Shown: positions 1 to 7,110, counted from the first letter of the stretch. The stretch: 13,774 nt of DNA from Phoenicimicrobium sp964438695 (GCA_964438695.1 CAYTKP010000024.1:1-13774); one strand, 5' to 3'. Program-made: numbers and translations. Notes: a model not told the origin generated them from the sequence alone.

Positions 1-16
1 ATAATGAAAAAAATTA

Positions 17-45
17 TTGCCATAATAATAACTATTTAGTATAAT
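17..45 (+). promoter_or_regulatory. sigma70-type promoter of tRNA-Pro
   Basis: A -35 box TTGCCA (17-22) and a perfect -10 box TATAAT (40-45) are separated by exactly 17 bases. The mature tRNA begins at 55, so transcription should start only a few bases upstream of it, as is usual for a single tRNA transcription unit. Confidence 0.8.
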
Positions 46-54
46 GTATAAAGT

Positions 55-131
55 CGGGGCGTGGCGCAGTTTGGAAGCGCACCTGAATGGGGTTCAGGGG
101 GTCGGAGGTTCAAGTCCTCTCGCCCCGACCA
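55..131 (+). tRNA. tRNA-Pro (anticodon GGG)
   Basis: A complete cloverleaf can be folded by hand. The acceptor stem pairs CGGGGCG (55-61) with CGCCCCG (121-127), including the C1-G72 pair typical of bacterial tRNA-Pro. The D stem is GCGC/GCGC, the anticodon stem is CCTGA/TCAGG around a seven-base loop with GGG at 89-91, and the T stem GGAGG/CCTCT encloses a TTCAAGT loop. The discriminator is A and CCA is encoded (129-131). It should read CCC and, by wobble, CCU. Its own promoter lies immediately upstream and no partner tRNA is visible. Confidence 0.97.
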
Positions 132-221
132 CTAAATTCAATAGCAGTAATAAATTTTTTTATTCGTTTTCGCAAACACAAGCTTGAATAAGGAATGAAT
201 TTTATTAAGTTTCTCACTATC

Positions 222-556
222 AGGAACGTTTTTCCTAAAGAGCGACGAAAGGGAAAGTACTTAGATAGTAACAGAGGGACCAGAAGGATTAGAAAAGCTG
301 AGATCAACAGAACCTCTTGAAATTCCCCCAGTGTATATTAAGCTAAAGTAAAATTAAATCATCCTTTTGAAATTTTTGCGGACATGATTAGTAAATTGAA
401 TATAGATTTTGATATTAAAAAATCTGCAATAAAACAGGTAACGGAAAATATAAATTAAAACCGGTTATTGGTATGTTAGTCAAAATTTATTTAGAAGAAG
501 AGCTTCTCGAGGGCTCAGGCATAGAAATGAATAGTATTTTAAATAATAAGAGTTAG
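222..556 (+). pseudogene. Decayed protein-coding remnant, unknown family
   Basis: No intact gene lies between the tRNA and 946, but protein-like stretches run on in changing frames. About 316-350 reads LEIPPVYIKLK, then 357-455 reads NHPFEIFADMISKLNIDFDI and onward up to a TAA at 456. About 452-556 continues in a third frame with KPVIGMLVKIYLEEELLEGS and ends in a TAG at 554. Joined, they resemble one coding sequence with at least two or three indels. I do not recognise the family. The final stop lies inside the hairpin at 542-595, as expected of a gene end with a terminator. Chance open frames in AT-rich DNA remain possible. Confidence 0.35.
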
Positions 557-595
557 GTCTTTTAAATATCAACAATAGACCTGGCTCTTATTATT
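542..595 (+). terminator. Long hairpin, probable terminator of the decayed gene
   Basis: A 19-bp stem pairs 542-560 with 577-595, with two G-T wobbles and no mismatch, around a 16-base loop. The 3' side is followed by GTCCC and then AT-rich sequence rather than a clean T run, so rho-independent function is plausible but not textbook. The almost symmetrical A/T-rich arm ends could serve either strand. Confidence 0.55.
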
Positions 596-607
596 GTCCC
601 AAATTAT

Positions 608-894
608 TTAATTTTCCCCACTTTTACCTTCCTCCAAGCTAATTCTTTTTGCACTTCCGAAAAGTAGTGAAAATGGTATCTTCAATTTTCCTAATTGAAT
701 AAAACATTCTACTTCATAGAAATTTGCTATCAAAAATTTTCTTAAAAAAGAGGATTTTTAAAACTATTAGCGTATAGTTAAGAATAGGCATAAATTCCAT
801 TTTCTATTCCTTTCAATATGTCCCTTTTAAAGTGAATAAAATTGGAAGAATTCATATAAGCTAAAATATATACGGTGAAAGTCAAATTATTTAT
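608..894 (-). pseudogene. Possible minus-strand coding remnant
   Basis: Two adjacent minus-strand open stretches lie in different frames. One (894 to 778) contains an ATG at 855 and ends in DILKGIENGIYAYS plus stop. The other (757 to 608) includes ANFYEVECFIQLGKLKIPFS and ends in a TAA. The composition is protein-like, but there is no ribosome binding site and no family I recognise. They could be two halves of a frameshifted gene or chance open frames. On the plus strand I see nothing else in 600-945 except the weak ribosome binding site of the next gene. Confidence 0.25.
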
Positions 895-945
895 TCAGAA
901 CTAATATATCATCTGCGAAAAAAATATAAGCATAAGGGAATTACT

Positions 946-1953
946 ATGAGAATGAAAAAACAACAGAGAACCTTCTTTTGCTCCCAGATAATATTAATTT
1001 TAATAATACTGGGAAGTATTATTAAAATTCATTCGATATTATATTTTCCTGAAATAAACCACTGGAACTATCATCAATTGCAAAGTATAAATTCAACTAA
1101 GAAAGAATTTTCATTTGCGGTGTTTGGCGATAACAGAAATTCAATAAAAACATTTGAATATTTAATAGAGAAGATAAACCAAGAAGATATAATCTTTGCG
1201 ATTGATGTAGGGGATTTGGTTTATGATGGAGAAAAGGAAAAATACAGATTTTTTATAAATCAGTTAAAAAAGATAAAAAAACCGTTACTAACTGTAATTG
1301 GTAACCACGAACTAAAAAAAGAAGGAAGGGCAAATTATTACGTACTATTTGGAAAATTTTATTATTCTTTTGTAGTAGGTAACAGTTATTTTATCGTTTT
1401 AGATGATGCCAATGCAAAGAATCTTGATCCATGGCAGATGGAGTGGCTAAAAGATGAATTAGAAAAGAGTCAAAATTATAAATATCGTTTTGTTTTTATG
1501 CATGTTCCTTTATATGATCCCAGAAAAGGTAGCCTTGAAATGGGGCATAGTTTGAAAGATTTAATCTTTGTGAATGAATTGAATAATCTTTTTGATAAAA
1601 ATAATCTGACTATGCTTTTTGTCGCCCATATTCATGGATATTATAGAGGAGTTTGGGGCAAAACCCCTTATATTATTACTGGTGGTGCTGGGGCCAGATT
1701 ATCTGGTTCTGACCCACAACATGATTTTTTCCATTATATTAAGGTAAATGTATCTGAAAGTGAGGTTAAATATGAAGTGGTTAAATTAACAAGTCCTAAT
1801 TTTGAATTAATAGATAGGTTGGTCTATGGTGTTGGAATATATATTTATGCATTTTTTGCCCTTCATTTTTGGGAGTTAATTATAATACTTGTTCTTGTTT
1901 ATTTGGTAATACATGCTAAACTAGGATGTGCTTCCCGTATAAAAGTTTACTAA
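946..1953 (+). CDS. Membrane-anchored calcineurin-like metallophosphoesterase
   Basis: This is a 335-residue protein with the dinuclear-metal phosphoesterase motifs in order: GDNR (61-64), GDLVYDG (89-95), GNHE (119-122), the MHVP histidine (H186) and a final HIHG (228-231; the usual GHxH has Ala in place of Gly). A hydrophobic segment at about 14-33 and a second at about 296-325 should tether it, so the catalytic domain is probably extracytoplasmic. The substrate cannot be told from sequence; relatives cleave phosphomonoesters, phosphodiesters or nucleotides. The start at 946 follows AAGGGA with 8-base spacing; an in-frame ATG at 952 is the alternative. No gene lies close on either side, so it is probably monocistronic, though no convincing promoter was found. 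Family assignment is secure; specificity is unknown. Confidence 0.9.
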   Translation: MRMKKQQRTFFCSQIILILIILGSIIKIHSILYFPEINHWNYHQLQSINSTKKEFSFAVFGDNRNSIKTFEYLIEKINQEDIIFAIDVGDLVYDGEKEKYRFFINQLKKIKKPLLTVIGNHELKKEGRANYYVLFGKFYYSFVVGNSYFIVLDDANAKNLDPWQMEWLKDELEKSQNYKYRFVFMHVPLYDPRKGSLEMGHSLKDLIFVNELNNLFDKNNLTMLFVAHIHGYYRGVWGKTPYIITGGAGARLSGSDPQHDFFHYIKVNVSESEVKYEVVKLTSPNFELIDRLVYGVGIYIYAFFALHFWELIIILVLVYLVIHAKLGCASRIKVY

Positions 1954-2013
1954 AAATATTAATGTCTTAAAAGGAAGAAAAAGGCTGGGTAAAAATACAT
2001 GATCTTACACTAA

Positions 2014-2235
2014 AATATTGATATTAAGGAGAAAATAGCTTATGAAAATAATAGACCATTAAAAGCAATAATAACAAGTAAATATTTTATTCGGGCTTAT
2101 GATTATTTAAAAGCCGAATTGTATCCTATAATATAATTATAAGCAAAAGAAAAAGACATTCGTTATATTCATTATTACATCATAGCTATGCAAATAATAA
2201 TATGCCGGATATTTGTTGAGCTTTTAGGAGTATGA
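2014..2235 (+). pseudogene. Short decayed coding remnant, unknown family
   Basis: One frame is open from 2014 to 2133 without a start codon and reads like protein, for example RPLKAIITSKYFIRAYDYLK followed by AELYPII. After two stops (2134 and 2140) the same frame stays open from 2143 to a TGA at 2233, reading AKEKDIRYIHYYIIAMQ and onward. I do not recognise it. It lies between the phosphoesterase and hydrolase genes and looks like a 5'-truncated remnant with nonsense mutations. An AT-rich chance frame cannot be excluded. Confidence 0.33.
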
Positions 2236-2300
2236 GGAGAGGATTTGAAGACAAAGAGGTTAAAGCCTTCAAAAAATTAATAGTTGGAGGAGTAAAAATT

Positions 2301-3194
2301 ATGGCATTAAGTTTACAAAAAATTTCATCTAATACTTATCTTATACCTTGTCCCACAAATATCGGTGTATATGTTCAGGATGGGCAAGTCGTTCTGATTG
2401 ATAGTGGGAATGATAAGGAAGCAGGTAGACAGATTCTTAAATTATTAGACCAAAGAAATTGGAAGTTAAAACTTATTATTAATACTCATTCTAATGCTGA
2501 TCACATCGGAGGGAATGCATTTATCCAAAATAAAACTGATTGTCGGATTGCTGCTACCCGAATTGAAGCTGCTTTCATTCAAAACCCTATTCTTGAACCT
2601 TCCTTCCTTTACGGAGGATACCCTAACAGTAGACTTACCAATAAATTCTTAATGGCTAAACCTTCAAGAGTAACTGATATTATCCCTTCTTTTGGAAAGA
2701 TATTGGATACCAATTTAGAGGCAATTTCCTTGCCTGGACATTTTTTCGATATGATTGGTATAAAGACACCAGATAATGTAATATTTATTGCTGATAGTCT
2801 TTTTTCTGAAGATATCATTAATAAATACCACCTGTTTTTCCTTTGTGATATCAAGGCACATTTACAAACTTTACAGAAACTAAACACCATAGAAGCTGAC
2901 GTATTTATTCCCAGTCATAGTATCCCTGCTTCCTCTATTAAGGAGCTTATTGTTATAAACGAAAATAAAGTTAGAGAAATTATAACTGCAGTTTTATCAT
3001 ATTGTAAAGGACCTACAACATTTGATGAAATAATTTCTCGGATGTGTAAGAGATACAAAATAGATTTAAATTTTAATCAATATGCACTTATTTCTAATAC
3101 TATCAAGTCTTATCTCTCCTATCTATATGATGAAGGGAAATTAGAAATATCCTTTTCTGAAGGGAATGTCTTTTGGAAGAAGAAAAAAGTATAG
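2301..3194 (+). CDS. Metallo-beta-lactamase-fold hydrolase
   Basis: With the start at 2301 the protein has 297 residues. It shows the MBL landmarks: an N-terminal strand pair ending in LIDSG (32-36), THSNADHIGG (62-71), GH (146-147), ADS (164-166) and the C-terminal SH (205-206). About 85 further residues look like a helical winged-helix domain, as in LACTB2-like hydrolases. In the metal motif HxHxDH the second His is Asn (N65). The start at 2301 is preferred because TTGGAGGAG lies 7-10 bases upstream; an upstream in-frame ATG at 2232 has AGGAG only one base away and adds 23 residues that resemble no part of the domain. Substrate unknown; family members are often thioesterases, glyoxalase-II-like enzymes or nucleases. 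Confidence 0.9.
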   Translation: MALSLQKISSNTYLIPCPTNIGVYVQDGQVVLIDSGNDKEAGRQILKLLDQRNWKLKLIINTHSNADHIGGNAFIQNKTDCRIAATRIEAAFIQNPILEPSFLYGGYPNSRLTNKFLMAKPSRVTDIIPSFGKILDTNLEAISLPGHFFDMIGIKTPDNVIFIADSLFSEDIINKYHLFFLCDIKAHLQTLQKLNTIEADVFIPSHSIPASSIKELIVINENKVREIITAVLSYCKGPTTFDEIISRMCKRYKIDLNFNQYALISNTIKSYLSYLYDEGKLEISFSEGNVFWKKKKV

Positions 3195-3215
3195 GGGTGG
3201 TTATTTGCCCCTATA
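3190..3215 (+). other. Small hairpin at the hydrolase stop codon
   Basis: TATAGGGG (3190-3197) pairs perfectly with CCCCTATA (3208-3215) around a 10-base loop, and the TAG stop of the hydrolase gene lies in the left arm. No T run follows, so it may protect the mRNA 3' end rather than terminate transcription. Confidence 0.4.
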
Positions 3216-3686
3216 ATGAAGGAGATATGGAGAGGAGAAGGTAAAAAAGACGAAGATAGCGATGATGAAATTCATTTAATTTCTATTTAGCCGTTTGTGG
3301 TAAAATTAAACCTCTCTTTAAAGGTGAGAATGCAGATCGAATTGCCTTTTATTCTACTGAAAATTTTAGAGATATTACTTAAATGATATAGTAGAATCTT
3401 TTGATCCCCGCAATACCATCCTTTTCTCTGAGCCAATAAATAGGTGACACTATATACTGTTACGTTTCCATCCTAATTTTCATGTGTTTTATCTACATGG
3501 TAGTATTGATCAGTTGTTAGGACCTGCAAAATATAAAAAGAAAGGAGAAAAGGTATACAAACAAAGTCATCAGAGTCTTCTTTTAAGGCAGCTTTTCTAT
3601 CTCATGAAAAGGAAAAATTGGCATCTGTACTTACTCCTCTAATTAAGACTGGTAGGAGGCGGTTATTTATTTATAACGAAAATTAA
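3216..3686 (+). pseudogene. Frameshifted pseudogene of about 155 codons, unknown family
   Basis: A protein-like reading can be followed across frame changes. It begins at ATG 3216 (MKEIWRGEGKKDEDSDDE) and shifts near 3280 to VCGKIKPLFKGENADRIAFY. It shifts again near 3379 to VESFDPRNTILFSEPINR, meets an in-frame TGA at 3445, and continues with FHVFYLHGSIDQLLGPAKYK. It shifts once more near 3570 to FKAAFLSHEKEKLASVLTPL and ends at a TAA (3684-3686). That makes three frameshifts and one nonsense codon over 470 bases. A strong terminator sits 24 bases past the final stop, supporting a former 3' end. I do not recognise the family. It may once have been co-transcribed with the MBL hydrolase. Confidence 0.55.
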
Positions 3687-3709
3687 CCTAAGATATAATT
3701 TAGGAAAGT

Positions 3710-3745
3710 AATTTCGCTTTCTTGAAAAGAAAGCGAAATTTTATT
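3710..3745 (+). terminator. Intrinsic terminator
   Basis: A perfect 14-bp stem (3710-3723 with 3727-3740) closes on a three-base GAA loop and runs into a T-rich tail (TTTTATTTAT). It separates the decayed zone from the FAD-dehydrogenase operon. Confidence 0.85.
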
Positions 3746-3778
3746 TATAAAATTAATTACTATATATTTTAGTTTTAG

Positions 3779-3807
3779 TTGTCTTATTTTTAAAAATACT
3801 ATAAAAT
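3779..3807 (+). promoter_or_regulatory. Putative promoter of the FAD dehydrogenase-surE-pcm operon
   Basis: TTGTCT (3779-3784) and TAAAAT (3802-3807) are 17 bases apart and lie just downstream of a terminator. The predicted start near 3814 leaves a leader of about 28 bases before the first gene. Confidence 0.6.
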
Positions 3808-3841
3808 TAATAAGTATGAAAAAAAATATTTTGAAGGTGCG

Positions 3842-5251
3842 ATGATATATATGAATATGAAAAAGAAAGAATTTGATGTTATTATCGTTGGAGCTGGGCC
3901 TGCTGGTATTTTTACCGCCCTTGAGTTAATCAGGAAAGATACTTTATCTATATTGCTAATAGAAAAAGGCAAAGATATTGACCAGAGGGATTGCCCGATG
4001 AGAACTAAAAAGGAGAGCTGTTTTCATTGTTCTCCTTGTTCCTTGTTGTCTGGATGGGGAGGAGCTGGTGCCTTTAGTGATGGTAAATTAAATTTATCTA
4101 CCGAAATAGGAGGACAACTGGATAATTATATAGATAAAAATAAAGTTACTAAACTAATCAAATATGTTGATGATATTTATCTTGAATTTGGAGCAAATAA
4201 GACTGTTTTCGGCACAGATGAAGAGAAAATTGATACTATTAAAAAGGAAGCTTCTTTGGCAAATTTAAAATTAATACCCACAAAAATCAGGCACTTAGGA
4301 ACGGAAAAATGTACTGAAATATTAAAAAAAATGTATCAATATTTAAAAAATAAGATTACTATAAAGACTAATACTGAAGTTAAGAAATTTTTCGTTGATG
4401 AAGGAAAGGTATTAGGAATTGAAACTACAGAAGGTGAAATAATTAAAGGAAAATTTGTGGTAGCTTCACCTGGAAGGGCTGGAGCTGAGTGGCTAAAAAT
4501 GCAGGCAGAAGATTTAAATATTAAAATATCTAACAATCCAGTAGATGTAGGTGTAAGGGTGGAAGCACCAGCTATAACTATGAAGCATCTAACCGATGTT
4601 ATATATGAATCAAAATTGGTTTATTATACTAAATTATTCGATGATAAGGTGAGGACTTTTTGTATGTGTCCTTATGGCGAAGTAGTTACTGAATTTAATG
4701 ATAATATTACTACAGTAAATGGACATAGCTATCAAGAACATCGGACTGATAATACTAATTTTGCCCTGTTAGTGAGCACTAATTTTACTGAACCTTTTAA
4801 AGAACCGATTGCTTATGGAAAGTATATTGCCCATTTAGCGAATATTTTAAGTGGAGGAGTTATTGTGCAACGATTAGGAGATTTAGAATTAGGTAGGAGA
4901 TCTACCCCAGATAGACTTAGGCACTCAATTGTTATTCCGACTTTAAAAGAGGCTACTCCAGGAGATCTTAGTTTTGTTTTGCCTTATAGAATACTTTCTG
5001 GTATTTTAGAAATGATAAAAGCTATGGATAAAATTGTACCTGGTATTTATTCTAAATATACTCTTTTATATGGAGTAGAAGTAAAGTTTTATTCTTCAAG
5101 ATTAGATGTTTCAGAATCCTTAGAAACCAAAGTTACTAATCTATTTGCTGCCGGTGATGGTGCTGGTATTACTCGAGGGCTTATTCAGGCTTCTACTTCT
5201 GGAGTTGTAGTAGCTCGTGAAATATTGAAAAGAAGAAATAAGGGTGAATAG
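3842..5251 (+). CDS. NAD(P)/FAD-dependent dehydrogenase, COG2509 type
   Basis: A 469-residue flavoprotein. The N-terminal Rossmann motif GAGPAG (17-22) binds the ADP part of FAD, with E41 at the end of the second strand. A cysteine cluster (C51, C60, C63, C66) leads into GWGGAGAFSDGKL (71-83), and the C-terminal GDGAG (438-442) with GLIQAS is the second FAD-binding segment. This architecture matches the uncharacterised FAD-dependent dehydrogenase family found beside core genes in many anaerobes; the natural substrate is not known. The start is slightly uncertain: GAAGGTG (3833-3839) is only 2 bases from ATG 3842, while ATG 3851 is 11 bases away. surE begins 3 bases after the stop, so the two are translationally close. 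The CxxCxxC arrangement could bind an iron-sulfur cluster or be redox active; that is inference. Confidence 0.9.
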   Translation: MIYMNMKKKEFDVIIVGAGPAGIFTALELIRKDTLSILLIEKGKDIDQRDCPMRTKKESCFHCSPCSLLSGWGGAGAFSDGKLNLSTEIGGQLDNYIDKNKVTKLIKYVDDIYLEFGANKTVFGTDEEKIDTIKKEASLANLKLIPTKIRHLGTEKCTEILKKMYQYLKNKITIKTNTEVKKFFVDEGKVLGIETTEGEIIKGKFVVASPGRAGAEWLKMQAEDLNIKISNNPVDVGVRVEAPAITMKHLTDVIYESKLVYYTKLFDDKVRTFCMCPYGEVVTEFNDNITTVNGHSYQEHRTDNTNFALLVSTNFTEPFKEPIAYGKYIAHLANILSGGVIVQRLGDLELGRRSTPDRLRHSIVIPTLKEATPGDLSFVLPYRILSGILEMIKAMDKIVPGIYSKYTLLYGVEVKFYSSRLDVSESLETKVTNLFAAGDGAGITRGLIQASTSGVVVAREILKRRNKGE

Positions 5252-5254
5252 AAT

Positions 5255-6025
5255 ATGAAGATACTTTTAACTAATGATGACGGGATATATTCTGAAGGAA
5301 TTCAAGTTTTAAAGAAGCAGTTAGAAAAAATCGCAGAAGTTATCATAATTGCCCCTGATAGAGAAAGAAGTACTATCGGTCATGCTATGACTTTACGTAA
5401 ACCTTTAAAAATCAGTGAAGTAAAGATAAATGGTGATTTTTGGGGATTTTCCCTTGATGGTACTCCAGTGGACTGTGTAATTGTAGGTTTGCTAGAAATT
5501 ATGAAAAAAAATAAGCCTGATATGATTGTATCAGGAATCAATCGTGGTCCTAATCTGGGTGATGATATTATTTATTCAGGAACAGTTTCAGCAGCTATGG
5601 AAGGGGCAATGAGAAATGTCCCTTCTTTGGCCGTTTCCATTGTAGGCTATGAAAATTTTAAATTTAAATCCGCTGCATTAATTACCAAAAATATGGTATC
5701 TCATTTGATAAAAGATAAGTTGCCTAGTAATCTAATATTAAATATCAATGTCCCCAATATAGATTATGATAAAATAGAAGGGATTGTAGTAACTAGGCAT
5801 GGGAAAAGAGTATACCAAGATGAAATAAAAATAATACGTGATCCTCAAGGCAATACTCATTATTGGTTAGGAGGCGATTTGCCAGAGGGAAAGATTGAGC
5901 TTGATACTGATTTTGAGGCGATTTATCACCATAAAGTATCTATAACCCCTCTTTCTTTAGATTTAACTAATTATCATAATATGCCTGAAGTTAAAAATTG
6001 GGTAAAAAAATGGGATCTTAAATAG
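5255..6025 (+). CDS. surE: 5'/3'-nucleotidase SurE
   Basis: 256 residues, the usual length for SurE. The metal site is intact: N-terminal LLTNDDGI with D8 and D9, S39 in PDRERSTIGHAMTL, and N96 in SGINRGPNLGDDIIYSGTV. SurE removes phosphate from nucleoside monophosphates and short polyphosphates, and is linked to stress and stationary-phase survival. The start at 5255 follows AAGGGTGA. Its position three bases after the FAD dehydrogenase, and two genes before pcm, recalls the surE-pcm pairing of proteobacteria, where both respond to damage and ageing. No odd residues were seen. Confidence 0.97.
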   Translation: MKILLTNDDGIYSEGIQVLKKQLEKIAEVIIIAPDRERSTIGHAMTLRKPLKISEVKINGDFWGFSLDGTPVDCVIVGLLEIMKKNKPDMIVSGINRGPNLGDDIIYSGTVSAAMEGAMRNVPSLAVSIVGYENFKFKSAALITKNMVSHLIKDKLPSNLILNINVPNIDYDKIEGIVVTRHGKRVYQDEIKIIRDPQGNTHYWLGGDLPEGKIELDTDFEAIYHHKVSITPLSLDLTNYHNMPEVKNWVKKWDLK

Positions 6026-6054
6026 AGAAATTATCAATTGGAGCAATTAACAAG

Positions 6055-6270
6055 ATGAATGAACAGATATATCTAATTTTAATATTATTATTTATAATCA
6101 TAGTACTCTCCAAATTTATTGTTCGACTTTATAATACTAATCATCCGAGAACCAAAAGCGCAATTTTTTATTTTAGAATGTTGTTAGGTTTCTTAATCGC
6201 TATGACTATCTATATTATAATCGAAGTAATCAGAGGACATAATGTTTTAGAAAGATTTTATGGTAGTTAA
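6055..6270 (+). CDS. Small two-helix membrane protein, unknown function
   Basis: A 71-residue protein with two predicted membrane helices (about 5-23 and 39-58). A short basic loop (KFIVRLYNTNHPRTKSA) joins them, and the tail after the second helix is polar (RGHNVLERFYGS). The ribosome binding site is modest (GGAG about 11 bases before the ATG). It sits between surE and pcm in the same direction, with gaps of 29 and 47 bases, so it is probably co-transcribed. The strong hydrophobic periodicity argues that it is a real gene. I recognise no family; a role linked to its neighbours is only a guess. Confidence 0.7.
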   Translation: MNEQIYLILILLFIIIVLSKFIVRLYNTNHPRTKSAIFYFRMLLGFLIAMTIYIIIEVIRGHNVLERFYGS

Positions 6271-6317
6271 GAGATAAATAAAAAACTTTAAATTGATTGT
6301 AAATGAAGTGATTTTTT

Positions 6318-6959
6318 ATGGATTTTAAAAAAGCAAGAGAAGAAATGATAAAATACCAGATAAGAGGAAGAGGTGTTAAAGACGAAAGAGTTATCTGGGC
6401 AATGAGTATCATTCCTCGGGAAAAATTTATTGCAAAAGAAAATAAAGAAGAAGCCTACCTAGATTCTCCTTTGCCCATAGGTATAGGACAGACTATTTCG
6501 CAACCTTATATGGTTGCTTTAATGACTGAATGCCTATCTCTTAAAGGAGCAGAACGAGTTTTAGAAGTGGGTACTGGTTCAGGTTATCAAGCTGCAATTT
6601 TGTCTAAATTGGCCAAAGAGGTTTATACTATTGAACGCTTTAAGATTTTAGCGGAAAGAGCGGAAAGAATATTTAAAGAATTGGGAATAAAAAATATCAA
6701 AGTAGTAGTAGGGGATGGAACTAATGGTTTAAAAGAATATTCTCCTTATGATGGTATTATAGTTACCGCAGGAGCTCCGGAAATACCAAAAACATTAGTA
6801 GATCAATTAGAAGAGAATGGGAGAATAGTAATACCGGTGGGAAACTCATTTTCTCAAGATCTTTTGCGGGGAATCAAGGTAAAAGGCAAATTAAAGATAC
6901 GGAATTTTGGTGGTTGTGTTTTTGTACCACTGGTAGGTAAATATGGTTGGGGTAAATAA
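6318..6959 (+). CDS. pcm: Protein-L-isoaspartate O-methyltransferase
   Basis: 213 residues, like E. coli Pcm (208). It carries the diagnostic substrate-loop segment GIGQTISQPYMVALM (55-69), the S-adenosylmethionine motif I VLEVGTGSGYQ (81-91), an acidic ribose-binding residue E106, GDG (132-134), and the C-terminal FVPLVGKYGW. It methylates the carboxyl of isoaspartyl residues formed by spontaneous damage, starting their repair. GAAGTGA lies upstream at suitable spacing. It is the last gene of the operon; only 6 bases separate its stop from the 3' end of a convergent tRNA, with no terminator between. Confidence 0.97.
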   Translation: MDFKKAREEMIKYQIRGRGVKDERVIWAMSIIPREKFIAKENKEEAYLDSPLPIGIGQTISQPYMVALMTECLSLKGAERVLEVGTGSGYQAAILSKLAKEVYTIERFKILAERAERIFKELGIKNIKVVVGDGTNGLKEYSPYDGIIVTAGAPEIPKTLVDQLEENGRIVIPVGNSFSQDLLRGIKVKGKLKIRNFGGCVFVPLVGKYGWGK

Positions 6960-6965
6960 AGATAA

Positions 6966-7041
6966 TGGAGCGGGAAACGGGGCTCGAACCCGCGACCTTT
7001 GGCTTGGGAAGCCAACGCTCTACCACCTGAGCTATTCCCGC
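6966..7041 (-). tRNA. tRNA-Gly (anticodon CCC)
   Basis: On the minus strand the acceptor GCGGGAA (7041-7035) pairs with TTCCCGC (6976-6970). The D stem is GCTC/GAGC, the anticodon stem is TTGGC/GCCAA with CCC at 7008-7006, and the T stem is GCGGG/CCCGT around TTCGAGC. The discriminator is T and CCA is encoded (6968-6966). It reads GGG codons. It has its own promoter about 70 bases upstream and runs convergently towards pcm. Confidence 0.97.
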
Positions 7042-7051
7042 TTAGTAAAAG

Positions 7052-7082
7052 GATCAGATTTATCCGACCCGATTATCTGATC
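7052..7082 (-). other. Hairpin in the tRNA-Gly 5' leader
   Basis: GATCAGAT (7052-7059) and ATCTGATC (7075-7082) form a perfect 8-bp stem around a 15-base loop containing CGGGTCGG on the minus strand. It lies between the promoter and the tRNA, ending 10 bases before the mature 5' end. It has no T run and is probably removed by RNase P or another nuclease during maturation. Confidence 0.55.
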
Positions 7083-7110
7083 TAATGTAATTAAATTATT
7101 TACTTGAAAT

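Noticed and set aside
1..131. tRNA-Pro as an attachment site of an integrated element
   Set aside because: No second copy of the tRNA 3' end and no integrase was found in the window.
110..307. Minus-strand open frame of 65 codons
   Set aside because: It overlaps the 3' end of tRNA-Pro, has no ribosome binding site and no family resemblance.
2091..2120. ATTCGG-type inverted repeat as a terminator
   Set aside because: The stem has a bulge and no T run follows; it lies within a decayed reading frame.
2609..2890. Minus-strand frame inside the MBL gene
   Set aside because: Shadow of a well-supported domain on the opposite strand.
3816..3845. Nine-codon leader peptide whose stop overlaps the FAD-dehydrogenase start (ATGA)
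   Set aside because: It has no ribosome binding site, and its ATG would be almost at the predicted transcription start; probably coincidence.
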